Positions 1-8,683 of a DNA stretch of 64,000 bases are shown here, piece by piece. Origin of the DNA: Denitratisoma sp. (GTDB lineage Bacteria; Pseudomonadota; Gammaproteobacteria; Burkholderiales; Rhodocyclaceae). A model generated the notes under the pieces. It was not told the origin of the DNA. It made no database searches and was given only the letters and a program-made list of their open reading frames with translations. Within the stretch, counting starts at the first letter, position 1, and each line of letters begins with the position of its first letter. The DNA lies in the NCBI GenBank assembly GCA_032027165.1, contig JAVSMO010000001.1, positions 610,731-674,730 of the forward strand. The letters are read 5' to 3'. The position numbers were made by a program, and so were the translations under genes.

Positions 1-5
1 CATGT

Positions 6-1199
6 TCACTGCACCAGCGCCGCCGCGTGCTGCGCGATCATCCATTCCTCGTTGGTGGGCAGGACGAGGACGTCGACCGGGCTGCCTTTCGCGCCGATGC
101 GCGCGTCGTGGCGGGCGTTGGCTTCGTCGTCCAGCTGCACGCCGAGCCAGCCGGCCTGGCGGCAGATCCGCTCGCGCACCGGCGCGGCGTGCTCGCCGAT
201 GCCGGCGGTGAACACCAGCGCGTCGAGGCCGCCGAGCGCCGCCGCCAGCGAGCCCAGCTCGCGCCCGATGCGGTAGCAGAAGAGGTCGACCGCCTCGGCC
301 GCCTCGGGGGCGGGGCTGTCGAGGAGCGCGCGCATGTCCTGGCTGATGCCGGAGACGCCGAGCAGGCCGGATTCCTTGTAGAGCAGCTTCGTCAGGGCGG
401 CGGCGTCCATATGGTGGAATTCCATCAGGTGCAGCAGCACGCCGGGGTCGATGGCGCCGCAGCGCGTGCCCATCATGAGGCCGTCGAGGGCGGTGAAGCC
501 CATCGTCGTGGCGACGCTCTTCCGTCCGTGCATCGCGCACATCGAGGCGCCGTTGCCGAGGTGCGCGACGACGACGCGGCCGTCGGCCTTCGCCCCGAGG
601 TGCTGCGGCAGCACGCGGGCGACGTATTCGTAGGAGAGGCCGTGGAAGCCGTAGCGCTTGACGCCGGCCTCCGACAGGCGGCGCGGCAGGGCGAAGCGGC
701 GCGCCCGCTCGGGCTGCGTCGTGTGGAAGGCGGTGTCGAAGCAGGCCACCTGCGGCACGCCGGGCAGCAGCGCCGCGAGGGCGCGGATGCCGGCGACGTT
801 GTAGGGTTGGTGCAGCGGCGCCAGCGGGACGAAGCCGGCCAGCGCCTCGACGTCGGCGGGCGAGAGCACCACCGGCGCGGCGTAGCGGTCGGCGCCGTGC
901 ACGACGCGATGCCCGACGGCGGCGACCCGCCAGGCGTCGTCGTGCTCGTCGAGCCAGCGCACCAGGAAGTCGAGGCTGCGGCGGTGCTGCTCGTCGGCGG
1001 GCAGGCCGGCGAGCTCGGCGAAAGTCAGTTCCGCCAGCACGGCGCCGCCGGCATCCCTGGCCTTCAGCCGCGGCTGCGCGCCGATGCCGTCGAGCTCGCC
1101 GCGCAGCGCCGCCTGCGGCCGCACGGGATCGTCGCGCTCGAAGAGGGCGAACTTGATGCTCGAGGAGCCGGCGTTGATCGTCAGTATCGCGTCGGTCAT
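6..1199 (-). CDS. ackA: Acetate kinase
   Basis: Predicted to interconvert acetyl phosphate plus ADP with acetate plus ATP in the cytoplasm (397 aa, the usual family length). The N-terminal phosphate-binding motif NAGSSSIKF lies near residues 8-16. Further acetokinase motifs are GHRVVHGAD, the FDTAFH stretch, the GFHGLSYEY segment and the FTAGIGEHAA motif near the C terminus. The ATG overlaps the stop codon of the upstream MaoC-Pta gene by 4 bp (bases 1196-1199), so the two are translationally coupled. The pair forms an acyl-CoA to acyl phosphate to carboxylate plus ATP route. The C terminus ends 5 bases inside the window, so the gene is complete. Confidence 0.96.
   Translation of the reverse strand: MTDAILTINAGSSSIKFALFERDDPVRPQAALRGELDGIGAQPRLKARDAGGAVLAELTFAELAGLPADEQHRRSLDFLVRWLDEHDDAWRVAAVGHRVVHGADRYAAPVVLSPADVEALAGFVPLAPLHQPYNVAGIRALAALLPGVPQVACFDTAFHTTQPERARRFALPRRLSEAGVKRYGFHGLSYEYVARVLPQHLGAKADGRVVVAHLGNGASMCAMHGRKSVATTMGFTALDGLMMGTRCGAIDPGVLLHLMEFHHMDAAALTKLLYKESGLLGVSGISQDMRALLDSPAPEAAEAVDLFCYRIGRELGSLAAALGGLDALVFTAGIGEHAAPVRERICRQAGWLGVQLDDEANARHDARIGAKGSPVDVLVLPTNEEWMIAQHAAALVQ
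1021..1029 (-). repeat. ACTGACTTT word, site 1 (in ackA)
   Basis: Exact copy. Read in ackA as ..A CTG ACT TT.. (Leu-Thr-Phe). Confidence 0.7.
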
Positions 1200-2605
1200 T
1201 TCGCCTGCGCCTGCCTGCGTTTCGCATGCGCCATGAGCAGGGCGATGGCGCAGGAGGCGGCGCGGGTCTCGGCGGTGTCGGCGCGGCTGGTCAGCACGAT
1301 GGGCACGCGCGCGCCGACCACCACGCCGGTGAGCAGGGCCTCGGCCAGGTACTCGAGCTGCTTGGCCAGCATGTTGCCGGACTCGAGGTCGGGCACCACC
1401 AGGATGTCGGCGCGGCCGGCCACGGCGGAGAGGATGCCCTTGGTCTTGGCGGCGACGATGGAGATGGCGTTGTCGAAGGCGAGCGGGCCGTCGAGCACGC
1501 CGCCGGCGATCTGGTTGCGGTCGGCCATCTTGCACAGCGCGGCGGCGTCGATCGTGCTGCGCATCTTCGGCGTCACCGTCTCGACGGCGGCAAGGATGGC
1601 CACCTTCGGCTCGACGATGCCGAGCACGATCGCCAGGTCGATGGCGTTCCTCACGATGTCGGCCTTGCACTCGAGGTCGGGCTCGATGTTGATCGCCGCG
1701 TCGGTGATGAGCAGCGGCTTCGGGTAGGTCGGCACGTCGGCGAGGAAGACGTGGCTGATGCGCCGCGCCGTGCGCAGGCCGGTGGTGGCGTCGACCACCG
1801 CGCCCATCAGCTCGTCGGTGTGCAGCGAGCCCTTCATCAGCGCCTCGGCGCGGCCTTCGCGCACCAGCGCCACCGCGCGGTCGGCCGCGGCGTGGCTGTG
1901 CTCGACGTCGATGACGGCGATGCCGGCGAGGTCGACGCCCTGCTGCTCGGCCACCGCGCGGATCTTCGCTTCCGGGCCGACCAGGGTCGGCACGATGAGG
2001 CCGGCCTGGGTGGCCTCGACCACGCCGAGCAGGGATTCGCGGTCGCAGGGGTGCACCACGGCCATGGGGATCGCGGCGAGCCCCTTGGTGCGGGCGAGCA
2101 GGTGCTGGTAGCGCGCCTCGCGGTCGAGGAGGGTGACTTCCGGCAGCTCGATGCGCGCGCGCTTGATCTTCTCGGTCGGCGCCAGCACCTCGGCCGTGCC
2201 TCGGATCACCGTCTGGCCGTCCTGGTTGGTGCACACGCAGTCGAAGAGGATGTGGTGGTTGTGGTCGAACTTGCGCGTCGCCGTCAGCGTCACGGTGATG
2301 GTGTCGCCGAGGCCGACCGGGCGCGAGAAGTGCAGCGTCTGGTCGATGTAGATGGTGCCGGGGCCGGGGAACTGCGTGCCGAGCACGGTGGAGATCAGCG
2401 CGCCGCCCCACATGCCGTGGGCGATCACCTCCTGGAACATGCTGCTCTTGGCGTACTCGGGGTCGACGTGGGCGGGATTGACGTCGCCCGACATGATGGC
2501 GAAGAGCTGGATGTCCTCCGGCTTGAGGGTGCGCACCAAGGTGGCGCTGTCGCCGACCTGGATCTCGTCGAAGGTGCGGTTCTCGATGTACTCCATGGCT
2601 TCCAT
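1196..2605 (-). CDS. Fusion of MaoC-like hydratase domain and phosphate acyltransferase
   Basis: A 469-aa two-domain protein. Residues about 10-145 resemble a MaoC/hot-dog (R)-specific enoyl-CoA hydratase: FDEIQVGDSA, the catalytic-type DVNPAHVDPEYA segment and the GMWGGALIS stretch. Residues about 160-469 resemble phosphate acetyl/butyryltransferase (Pta/Ptb): VPTLVGPEAKI, GSLHTDELMGAV, VPDLESGNMLAKQL. Such proteins are known as bifunctional enoyl-CoA hydratase/phosphate acetyltransferases. With the overlapping ackA it would turn acyl-CoA into acyl phosphate and then ATP. Acetyl-CoA is the default substrate, but the hydratase domain leaves other acyl-CoAs open. The start at 2605 is the first ATG. 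A TTG at 2635 and an ATG at 2596 are alternatives. Confidence 0.88.
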   Translation of the reverse strand: MEAMEYIENRTFDEIQVGDSATLVRTLKPEDIQLFAIMSGDVNPAHVDPEYAKSSMFQEVIAHGMWGGALISTVLGTQFPGPGTIYIDQTLHFSRPVGLGDTITVTLTATRKFDHNHHILFDCVCTNQDGQTVIRGTAEVLAPTEKIKRARIELPEVTLLDREARYQHLLARTKGLAAIPMAVVHPCDRESLLGVVEATQAGLIVPTLVGPEAKIRAVAEQQGVDLAGIAVIDVEHSHAAADRAVALVREGRAEALMKGSLHTDELMGAVVDATTGLRTARRISHVFLADVPTYPKPLLITDAAINIEPDLECKADIVRNAIDLAIVLGIVEPKVAILAAVETVTPKMRSTIDAAALCKMADRNQIAGGVLDGPLAFDNAISIVAAKTKGILSAVAGRADILVVPDLESGNMLAKQLEYLAEALLTGVVVGARVPIVLTSRADTAETRAASCAIALLMAHAKRRQAQAK

Positions 2606-2633
2606 GATGGCTTTCGGGTGGGTTGTTTGTTCC

Positions 2634-2675
2634 AATCTATGCCGCAGGGATTGCGAATACTTTGCGCTGCGTCAA
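2634..2675 (-). promoter_or_regulatory. Candidate FNR-type promoter of the pta-ackA operon
   Basis: Read on the minus strand, bases 2675-2662 are TTGACGCAGCGCAA. The left half fits FNR/Anr sites (TTGAC) and the right half (CGCAA) is degenerate. A -10-like TAGATT follows at 2639-2634. The centre-to-centre distance is 32 bp, as expected for an activator bound at about -41.5. The predicted start of transcription is near 2627, about 20 nt before the ATG. The weak right half keeps this tentative. Confidence 0.35.
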
Positions 2676-2743
2676 GTTGTTCTCAGGCGCATGATAACCC
2701 CGCCATCTTGCCGCCGACGTTTAAACCCACATAGACTGCGGAT

Positions 2744-3316
2744 ATGTACGAGGGGATGAGCGACGAGGCGCTGATGCTGGCCTACCGCGACGGCGACGCC
2801 GCCGCGTTCGAGGCGCTCTACCGGCGCTGGCGCAGCCGCCTGTACCGCTATTTGCTGCGCCAGTGCGGCGCCGCCGCCCACGCCGACGAGCTGTTCCAGG
2901 ACGTCTGGCTCAAGGTGGTGAATGCGCGCAAGGGCTACGAGGCGGCGGCAAAGTTCTCCACCTGGCTGTTCCGCATCGCCCACAACCGGCTGATCGACCA
3001 TTACCGCGCGCAGGGCCGCGCCGAGATCGTCAGCTACGACGACGATCCGGAGGATGCCGACCGGGTCGCCGCGCTGCCGGCGGCGGCGTCGGCGCAGCCG
3101 GAGGCCATGTTCGAGCGCAAGGCGCTGGCGCAGGAACTGGTGCGGCACATCGGGGCGCTGCCCGCCGCGCAGCGCGAGACCTTCCTGCTCAGCGAGGAGG
3201 GCGAGCTGACGCTGGAGGAGATCGCCGCCGCCACCGGCACGAACCGCGAGACGGCGAAGAGCCGCCTGCGCTATGCCGTGAACAAGCTGCGCTCCGCACT
3301 GAAGGATCTGAAATGA
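2744..3316 (+). CDS. ECF-family RNA polymerase sigma factor
   Basis: A 190-aa sigma-70-type factor of the extracytoplasmic-function class. Region 2 covers residues about 24-90 (FEALYRRWRSRLYRYL, ADELFQDVWLKV, KFSTWLFRIAHNRLIDHYR). Region 4 covers about 130-185 (LPAAQRETFLLSEEGELTLEEIAAATG, then the helix-turn-helix ETAKSRLRYAVNKLR). It overlaps the next gene by 4 bp (ATGA, 3313-3316), the common arrangement for a sigma factor and its regulator. A second ATG at 2756, directly behind GAGGGG, is an alternative start. The inducing signal cannot be read from the sequence. Confidence 0.92.
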   Translation: MYEGMSDEALMLAYRDGDAAAFEALYRRWRSRLYRYLLRQCGAAAHADELFQDVWLKVVNARKGYEAAAKFSTWLFRIAHNRLIDHYRAQGRAEIVSYDDDPEDADRVAALPAAASAQPEAMFERKALAQELVRHIGALPAAQRETFLLSEEGELTLEEIAAATGTNRETAKSRLRYAVNKLRSALKDLK

Positions 3317-3996
3317 GCGACGACATCCGCGACGAACAGCTGTCCCGCCTCTACCGCGAGGCCGGCGGCGCCGAGCCGGCGGCGGCGCTGGATGCGGCCA
3401 TCCTCGCCGCCTCGCGCGCCGCGGTTTCGGCCGCGCCGCCGCGCCGCCGCGCCTGGTGGCAATCCTGGACGCTGCCGATGAGCATCGCCGCCTCGGTCGT
3501 CGTGACGGTGACGCTGACCCTGATGGTGCAGCAGGAGGAGGAGCGGGCGCTGAGCGAGCCGCCGGCAGTGCAGCGCGCGCCGGCTGCCGCCGTGCCGGAA
3601 AAATCCGATGCGGCCGACCTTGCCGCCAAGCCGGCGCCGCCGCCGGCTACCGCATTGAAGCAGGCGCCGGCGCCGCGCGAGGTGGAGCGTCCGCCTGCCG
3701 CTCCTGCGCCGGTTGCCGTGCCGAAGCCCGCCGAGGCGCCGCCCGCCGCCCCGGCGACAGCGGCGCCGGAAATGCGGCAGCAGGCCGCGCCTGCCGCCGA
3801 TGCCGCCGAGATGCGCGCCAGGTCGGCGCCGCTGCGCAAGGAGGCGGCCGGCGCCGCCGCGCCGCGCACGCCGGAGCAATGGCTGGAGGAGATTCGCCGC
3901 CTGAAGCGGCAGGGAAAGGAAGGGGAGGCCGCCGAGGCCCTGGCGGAATTCAGGAAGGCCTATCCGGATTACCTGCTGCCGGAAGACCTGCGCTAG
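3313..3996 (+). CDS. Probable membrane-bound anti-sigma factor
   Basis: 227 aa. A short cytoplasmic N-terminal part (residues 1-45, with SRLYREAGGAEPAAALDAAIL, which recalls other anti-sigma N termini) is followed by one transmembrane segment at about 54-72 (PMSIAASVVVTVTLTLMV). A long Pro/Ala-rich low-complexity stretch (about 80-180) precedes a small conserved-looking C-terminal domain (EQWLEEIRRLKRQGKEGEAA, then FRKAYPDYLLPEDLR). Overlap with the ECF sigma gene and the single-pass topology support the anti-sigma role. No zinc-binding ZAS motif (HxxxCxxC) is visible. The function is inferred from context. Confidence 0.7.
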   Translation: MSDDIRDEQLSRLYREAGGAEPAAALDAAILAASRAAVSAAPPRRRAWWQSWTLPMSIAASVVVTVTLTLMVQQEEERALSEPPAVQRAPAAAVPEKSDAADLAAKPAPPPATALKQAPAPREVERPPAAPAPVAVPKPAEAPPAAPATAAPEMRQQAAPAADAAEMRARSAPLRKEAAGAAAPRTPEQWLEEIRRLKRQGKEGEAAEALAEFRKAYPDYLLPEDLR

Positions 3997-4004
3997 TCAG
4001 GTAG

Positions 4005-4238
4005 TCAGTTCGCCCTGTCGAGCAGGGCCATTTCCGCCTCGTGCGCGCAGTGGAACAGCGCCCCCTCGGGCGTCTGGATCACGTAGCCGCCGCCGAGGTG
4101 ATCCCATTCCTCGGTCCGGAAGGCATCGCTGCTGACACCGTGGCCGATCATGTACACGATCTTGCCGAACATCACGTATCCGACGCCGACGACGTCGCCC
4201 AGGCGTATCTGTTCGCCGCAGGAATAGCATGGTTCCAT
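4005..4238 (-). CDS. Small CxxC protein of unknown function
   Basis: 77 aa, starting MEPCYSCGEQIRLGD. The early CYSC motif and a later FHCAHE segment suggest a metal-binding site. I do not recognise a named family. A strong GGGGGAGG Shine-Dalgarno sequence lies just upstream of the ATG at 4238, which favours this start over an in-frame ATG at 4295. It converges on the anti-sigma gene (8-bp gap) and stands alone. Confidence 0.6.
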   Translation of the reverse strand: MEPCYSCGEQIRLGDVVGVGYVMFGKIVYMIGHGVSSDAFRTEEWDHLGGGYVIQTPEGALFHCAHEAEMALLDRAN

Positions 4239-4328
4239 CGAAGTACCTCCCCCTGGCAGTTTTTTATTTTGGAATCCTGCATCACCGTAGCACAAGTTGC
4301 CGGGTGGGGGAAGACACGCTTCCAGGAT

Positions 4329-5030
4329 TCAGGGCAGGCAATCGCGGATGCCGCGCGCCACCGCCCGCGCCATGCGCGTGCGGCGGCCGTCCTGCGCCAG
4401 CAGCTTTTCCTCTTTCCGGTGGACGATGACGCCGGCCTCGAACAGCACGGCCGGCACCGTGGCGGTCTTCAGGACGACCAGGTTGTCGTAGTAGTGCGCG
4501 CCGGCGGTGTAGTCGGCCCAGGGCCGCGCCTCGCCCTCGATCGGCTCGGCGTGGTGGCGGGTGGGGACGAAGCCGGCGCGTCGCAGGGCGCGGCCGATGC
4601 GGGCGGCGCAATGCAGGCTGCGCGCCTCCTGCGGGTTGCGGCTGGAGATGAAGAGGGAATGGCCGCGGAAGCGGTCGCTGTAGGGCCGCGTCGCGCCGTC
4701 GTGCTCCCAGCGGCGGAGGTATTTCGGCTGGACGGAGTCGTGGTGGATGGACAGCAGCAGCTGCGTGCCGGCCGCCTGCGGCGCGCGGGCGCGCAGGTCG
4801 TCGGCGAGTCCGTCGGCGCCGATCAGGCGCACCGCGACGCCGGCCTTTTCCAGTTCGGCGGCGATGGCCTGCGCGAGCTTCAGATTGAAGTCGAATTCGG
4901 CAACGCCGCGCGCGCTCGTGGCGCCGGGCCGGGCATGGGAATGGCCGACGTCGAGGGCGATCGCAGGCGGGGCTGCGGCCGCACGCAGCGCCAGCAGGAG
5001 GAGGGCCGCCAGCGCCGGCAGGTGCCGCAT
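4329..5030 (-). CDS. N-acetylmuramoyl-L-alanine amidase, Amidase_3 type
   Basis: 233 aa with an N-terminal signal peptide (hydrophobic LPALAALLLLALRAAAA, cleavage around residue 20). It should cleave the MurNAc-L-Ala bond of peptidoglycan in the periplasm. Zinc and catalytic residues fit the Amidase_3 fold: DVGHSHARPG (His near 30), E in GVAEFDFNLKLA, SIHHDS (His near 96), and FEAGVIVHRKEE with the catalytic Glu near 198. It starts 7 bp after the upstream EAL/HDOD gene, so the two are probably co-transcribed. It has no LysM or SPOR domain. Confidence 0.87.
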   Translation of the reverse strand: MRHLPALAALLLLALRAAAAPPAIALDVGHSHARPGATSARGVAEFDFNLKLAQAIAAELEKAGVAVRLIGADGLADDLRARAPQAAGTQLLLSIHHDSVQPKYLRRWEHDGATRPYSDRFRGHSLFISSRNPQEARSLHCAARIGRALRRAGFVPTRHHAEPIEGEARPWADYTAGAHYYDNLVVLKTATVPAVLFEAGVIVHRKEEKLLAQDGRRTRMARAVARGIRDCLP

Positions 5031-5037
5031 CGAGGCG

Positions 5038-6300
5038 TCACTCCCCGCCGGCGGTGAGCTGCTGCACCCAGGCGATGGCTTCGGCGAGCAGGGCGCCGAG
5101 GCTGCTCAGGTTCAGGTTTCCCCGCCGCCCGAGCAGGCCGGCGGTGGCGTTCATGTCGTTGTCGTCGTAGCGCTCGATCAGCTCGAGCAGCTGCCCCAGT
5201 TCGCCTTCGCGGCGGGAGAGCGCCCGCCGCGCGTCGGGCGCGACGGCGATGTGGGCGAGGACCTCCGTCATGGGCAGGCCCAGCGCCGCCGGTATCAGCG
5301 ACATCAGGCCGGTGATGAAGGCAAGGTCCTGCAGGTCCCGGCGCGTCGGGTGGAGTTTTTCCGCCACGAGTTCCATCAGGCGGCCGCGCAGGGCGGCGAG
5401 CAGCATCAGCGGATTGCGGCCGATGGGCGTGCCCGGGCGCGAGAAGAGCAGCAGCTGCAGCCAGCGCAGCAGCTGGCGCTGGCCGAGCACCGCGATGGCG
5501 TTGCGGACCGAGGTGATGCGGGAACTGAGCGCGCCGCCGACGCCGACCGAGTTGGTGAGCCGCAGCAGGTTCGCCAGCAGCGCCGGTTCGCCCTTGAAGG
5601 CGGCTTCGACGGCGGCGAGGTCGGCGTCCTCGCCGCCGAGCAGGTTGATGATGGCGATGAGGCCCTGCGTCGAGGGGTCGAGCTTGCGGCCCTCGATGAC
5701 GACCGGCCGGGCGAAGTAGTAGCCCTGAAACAGGTCGAAGCCGAGCCTGGCGCAGTACTGCCAGTCCTCGGCCGTCTCGACGCGGCCGGCGATCATCCTG
5801 ACGCGGCTGCCGCGCAGCGCCGTCGACAGTGCCTTGAAGGTGGCCGGCATTGCCGGATTGGCGTCGATCTTGGCGTAGCTCAGCATGTCGAGCAGCGGCG
5901 CCAGCCCCTCGCCGGCCTCGCCCGACCAGTGCAGGCAGAAGCTGTAGCCCTTGCCGCCGAGTTCGCGGCAGCGACGCAGGAGCGGAGCGCTGAAGTCGTG
6001 CACCGACTCGATCTCCAGCACCACCTGCTGCGGCGGCAGCAGCTCGACGGCATCGTCGAGCAGGAAATCCTCGCCGACGTTGATGAAGGCCTGCTGGGAG
6101 GTCAGGGCCGCCGAGAGGCCGAGTTCGGCAAACGCCGAGCACACCACGTCGGCGGTGGCCCGCGTCGGGGAGTCGATGTCGGCGCGATTCTGCGGGCCCG
6201 GGCGGAACAGCAGTTCATAGCCCATCGTGGCCTGCTGGCGGTCGAGGACCGGCTGCCTGCCGATGAAGACTTCCTGCAGCTGTTCAGTTTCGGTGGTCAT
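5038..6300 (-). CDS. EAL-like/HDOD signalling protein, YuxH type
   Basis: 420 aa. The N-terminal half (about 10-205) is a degenerate EAL-like domain: FIGRQPVLDRQQATMGYELLFR, FINVGEDFLL, VLEIES, YAKIDANP and FQGYYFARP. The catalytic EAL/DDFG acid set looks incomplete (VLEIES, SFCLHWSG), so c-di-GMP hydrolysis is doubtful. The C-terminal half (about 210-400) is an HDOD domain (LLANLLRLTNS, VRNAIAVLGQRQLLRWLQLLLF). This architecture is known from CdgJ/YuxH-like regulators of motility and biofilm. The start at 6300 (MTTETEQLQE) places it divergent from the lipoprotein gene, with a 105-bp shared promoter region. Confidence 0.85.
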   Translation of the reverse strand: MTTETEQLQEVFIGRQPVLDRQQATMGYELLFRPGPQNRADIDSPTRATADVVCSAFAELGLSAALTSQQAFINVGEDFLLDDAVELLPPQQVVLEIESVHDFSAPLLRRCRELGGKGYSFCLHWSGEAGEGLAPLLDMLSYAKIDANPAMPATFKALSTALRGSRVRMIAGRVETAEDWQYCARLGFDLFQGYYFARPVVIEGRKLDPSTQGLIAIINLLGGEDADLAAVEAAFKGEPALLANLLRLTNSVGVGGALSSRITSVRNAIAVLGQRQLLRWLQLLLFSRPGTPIGRNPLMLLAALRGRLMELVAEKLHPTRRDLQDLAFITGLMSLIPAALGLPMTEVLAHIAVAPDARRALSRREGELGQLLELIERYDDNDMNATAGLLGRRGNLNLSSLGALLAEAIAWVQQLTAGGE

Positions 6301-6405
6301 CGGTCGCCGGCCCCGGATTCGTGCGCAAAAAAATTTCGAACAATGCAACCCCGCTTCCGGCCGCGCGGCGTTTGAGTGGACGCAACCCATTACAAGGAGA
6401 TCGTC

Positions 6406-7146
6406 ATGCGTTCATTCATTGCAATCTGCGCCGCACTGTGGCTCGCCGGCTGCGCGTCGGTGGCGGATGCCGGCCGCCTGGCCGAGGTGGAAGTCGTCAG
6501 CACTGCCACGGGCCGGAAACTGGAAACCTGGCGCCACGACGGGCGCATTTACATCGCCGGCACCCCCGGCGAGCGCTACGCGATACGGCTGGCCAACCGC
6601 GGCGGCGGCCGACTTCTCGCAGTGCTCTCTGTGGACGGGGTGAACGCGGTCACCGGCGAAACGGCGGCGGCGCGGCAATCGGGCTATGTGCTGGGCCCGT
6701 GGCAGTCTGCCGAGATCCGCGGCTGGCGCAAGAGCCTCGACGACGTGGCTGCATTCTACTTCACGGCGCTGCCGGATGCCTATGCCGCGCGCACCGGGCG
6801 GCCGGACAACGTCGGCGTCATCGGCGTGGCGGTGTTCCGCGAATACGTGGCGCCGCGGCCCGCGCCGGCGCCGTACGACGCGCTGTCGAAGCAGGCGCCG
6901 GATGCGGCGGGCAGGGGACGGGCAATGCAGGAGGAGGCCCGGCTGGGCACCGGCCATGGCGAGCGCCTGAACGATCCGACGCAGTACACGGATTTCCGCC
7001 GCGCCAGCGAGGCGCCGGCGGAAGTGCTGACGATCTACTACGACTCGCGCGCGAACCTGGTGGCGCGCGGCATCATCCCGCGAGCGCCGCGCTATGCGCA
7101 CCCGCAGCCGTTCCCGGCTGGGTTCGTGCCTGACCCGCAGGGGTGA
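6406..7146 (+). CDS. Predicted lipoprotein of unknown function
   Basis: 246 aa. The signal peptide MRSFIAICAALWLAGC ends in a lipobox (LAGC, Cys16), so it should be anchored to a membrane facing the periplasm. The mature part contains a beta-rich segment (about 25-160: KLETWRHDGRIYIAG, YAIRLANRGGGRLLAVLSVDG, GYVLGPWQSAEIRGWRKS). A linker with a run of PRPAPAP and a C-terminal stretch about base-pairing-independent features (FRRASEAPAEVLTIYYDS) follow. I recognise no named domain. A Shine-Dalgarno AAGGAG precedes the ATG. Its 3' end overlaps the convergent minus-strand gene by 74 bp. Confidence 0.7.
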   Translation: MRSFIAICAALWLAGCASVADAGRLAEVEVVSTATGRKLETWRHDGRIYIAGTPGERYAIRLANRGGGRLLAVLSVDGVNAVTGETAAARQSGYVLGPWQSAEIRGWRKSLDDVAAFYFTALPDAYAARTGRPDNVGVIGVAVFREYVAPRPAPAPYDALSKQAPDAAGRGRAMQEEARLGTGHGERLNDPTQYTDFRRASEAPAEVLTIYYDSRANLVARGIIPRAPRYAHPQPFPAGFVPDPQG

Positions 7147-8683
7147 AGGGAATCAGGGCGAAGACCTCGCAGCCCGGGCATTGCTCGATCGGCTTGCTGA
7201 CCCACAGGCGCAGCGGTCCGCTGCGCCGCTGCAGGTAGACCGAGACGCCGGGCTGGATGGTCTGCGCCGGCGCGATGAGGGCGGGACCGTCGCCGGCCGA
7301 AGGCAGCTTGGACAGGACGATGACGCGCACCGCCTTGACCTGCCTGCGGCCATCCTTGTCGATGCTCTCCGTGGAGACCATGGTCGGCATGCCGCCCGGC
7401 GCCAGGTTCTGCAGGCCGAGTTCCAGGCTCTGCAGGTCGCCGGTGACGACGCGCCGCGTCAGGCAGATATGCACCACGCTCTGGTCGCGCGGGCGCAGGC
7501 CGACGACCTCGCCGACGCGCACCGGCGCGGCGTTGCCGGCGATGTACTGCAGGGAAAAGCCGCCCGGGCTTTCGTTGCCGATGGCCCATTCGCTGGTGTC
7601 GATCTTCACCGGCAGCTCGTCGGTGCGGCGGCGGTTGGCCGGGCCGGCGAGGTAGGTCCACAGCGCATCGAAGCCGATGACGAGGTCCACGCGCGGCTTG
7701 AACTTCTGCCGGCTGAAGCGGCGCATCGGCGGCGCGCTCCACAGCCGGTGCAGGTTGCGCATCAGCGCCACGTACTGCGGCTGGCGCGCCGCCAGCGGCA
7801 GGCCGAGCCTGGCCGGCTCGATGCCCTTCTCGATGCCGCCGATCTGCCCCTGCAGCTTGGTCAGCAGGCGGCTGCAGCGCAGGACGAGGTCGCCCGACTC
7901 GACGGGCGTGTTGCCGACGCGCACCAGCGAGCGGCCGGCGCGGGAATCTCTGGGCTTGATGAGGAAGCAGGCATCGAACGATTCGTTGGCCTTTTCTGCG
8001 GCGGCGATTTCCTCGAGCTGGACGAATTTGGCGTGGCGTTCGACATAGAAGCGCACGCGCTCCAGCTCGCCCGGCGCGAGCTTGGTCGGCTCGGCGAAGT
8101 CGAGCAGCAGGGCATTCACGTAAACCTGCTCGGGGCTGGCGCCGGTGCCTGGCGGCTTGTGGGTGGCAAAGCCGCCGCTGCGGGCGATGCGGTAGAGCCG
8201 GTGCAGTTCCGACCAGGCCGACTTGGAGCCGCGCGCGTAGACGCGATAGGCGAGGTCGAGGCGCTGCGCCTGGAACTCCATGGCGCGCAGGGTGGCCAGG
8301 CGCAGGGGCTTGGCCAGGCCGAGGCCGATCCACTTCTGATTGATCTCGTCGGCGATGCCGGCGTAGCAGGCGGCGAGCGTCTTGAGCAGGGCGTTGGTGG
8401 CGAGAAACACCAGTTGCACCTCCTGCTCCAGGGGCAGCGGGCTGGCGGCCAGCAGCTTTTCCACTTCGCGCACGAGGCGGCGGACGGTATCCAGCGAGGC
8501 CTCGAACAGCCTGAGCCGCGTGCTCCGGCTGTTGGTGCCGCGAAAGCGCTGCAGTTCATTCATCAGCGCCTGCGCGGCGACGCCGGGCCGCTCGAAGGGC
8601 AGGGTGGCGAGCCACGCCTGGAAGCGCTCGGGGTCGAGCGCCTCCGCGTTGCCGCCGGGCGAGAGCATGCCATTCAATTTCAT
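7073..8683 (-). CDS. Conserved cytoplasmic protein of unknown function
   Basis: 536 aa, no signal peptide or membrane segment. It is mostly helical up to about residue 370, with Arg/Leu-rich helices (VRRLVREVEKLLAAS, RLATLRAMEFQAQRLDLAYRVYARG). A more beta-rich C-terminal third (IDTSEWAIGNESPGGFSLQY, RVGEVVGLRPRDQSVVHICLTRRVVTG) is vaguely reminiscent of PilZ-like proteins, but I cannot confirm the key Arg motif. CPGC occurs near the C terminus. It overlaps the convergent lipoprotein gene by 74 bp. Function unknown. Confidence 0.65.
   Translation of the reverse strand: MKLNGMLSPGGNAEALDPERFQAWLATLPFERPGVAAQALMNELQRFRGTNSRSTRLRLFEASLDTVRRLVREVEKLLAASPLPLEQEVQLVFLATNALLKTLAACYAGIADEINQKWIGLGLAKPLRLATLRAMEFQAQRLDLAYRVYARGSKSAWSELHRLYRIARSGGFATHKPPGTGASPEQVYVNALLLDFAEPTKLAPGELERVRFYVERHAKFVQLEEIAAAEKANESFDACFLIKPRDSRAGRSLVRVGNTPVESGDLVLRCSRLLTKLQGQIGGIEKGIEPARLGLPLAARQPQYVALMRNLHRLWSAPPMRRFSRQKFKPRVDLVIGFDALWTYLAGPANRRRTDELPVKIDTSEWAIGNESPGGFSLQYIAGNAAPVRVGEVVGLRPRDQSVVHICLTRRVVTGDLQSLELGLQNLAPGGMPTMVSTESIDKDGRRQVKAVRVIVLSKLPSAGDGPALIAPAQTIQPGVSVYLQRRSGPLRLWVSKPIEQCPGCEVFALIPFTPAGQARTQPGTAAGAHSAALAG

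Noticed and set aside
27..2734. Long open frames opposite to ackA and the MaoC-Pta gene (27-1727 and 1226-2734, plus strand)
   Set aside because: They are antisense to clear enzymes, Arg/His/Asp/Val-rich and without domains: frame shadows typical of GC-rich coding DNA. The same applies to many long antisense frames elsewhere.
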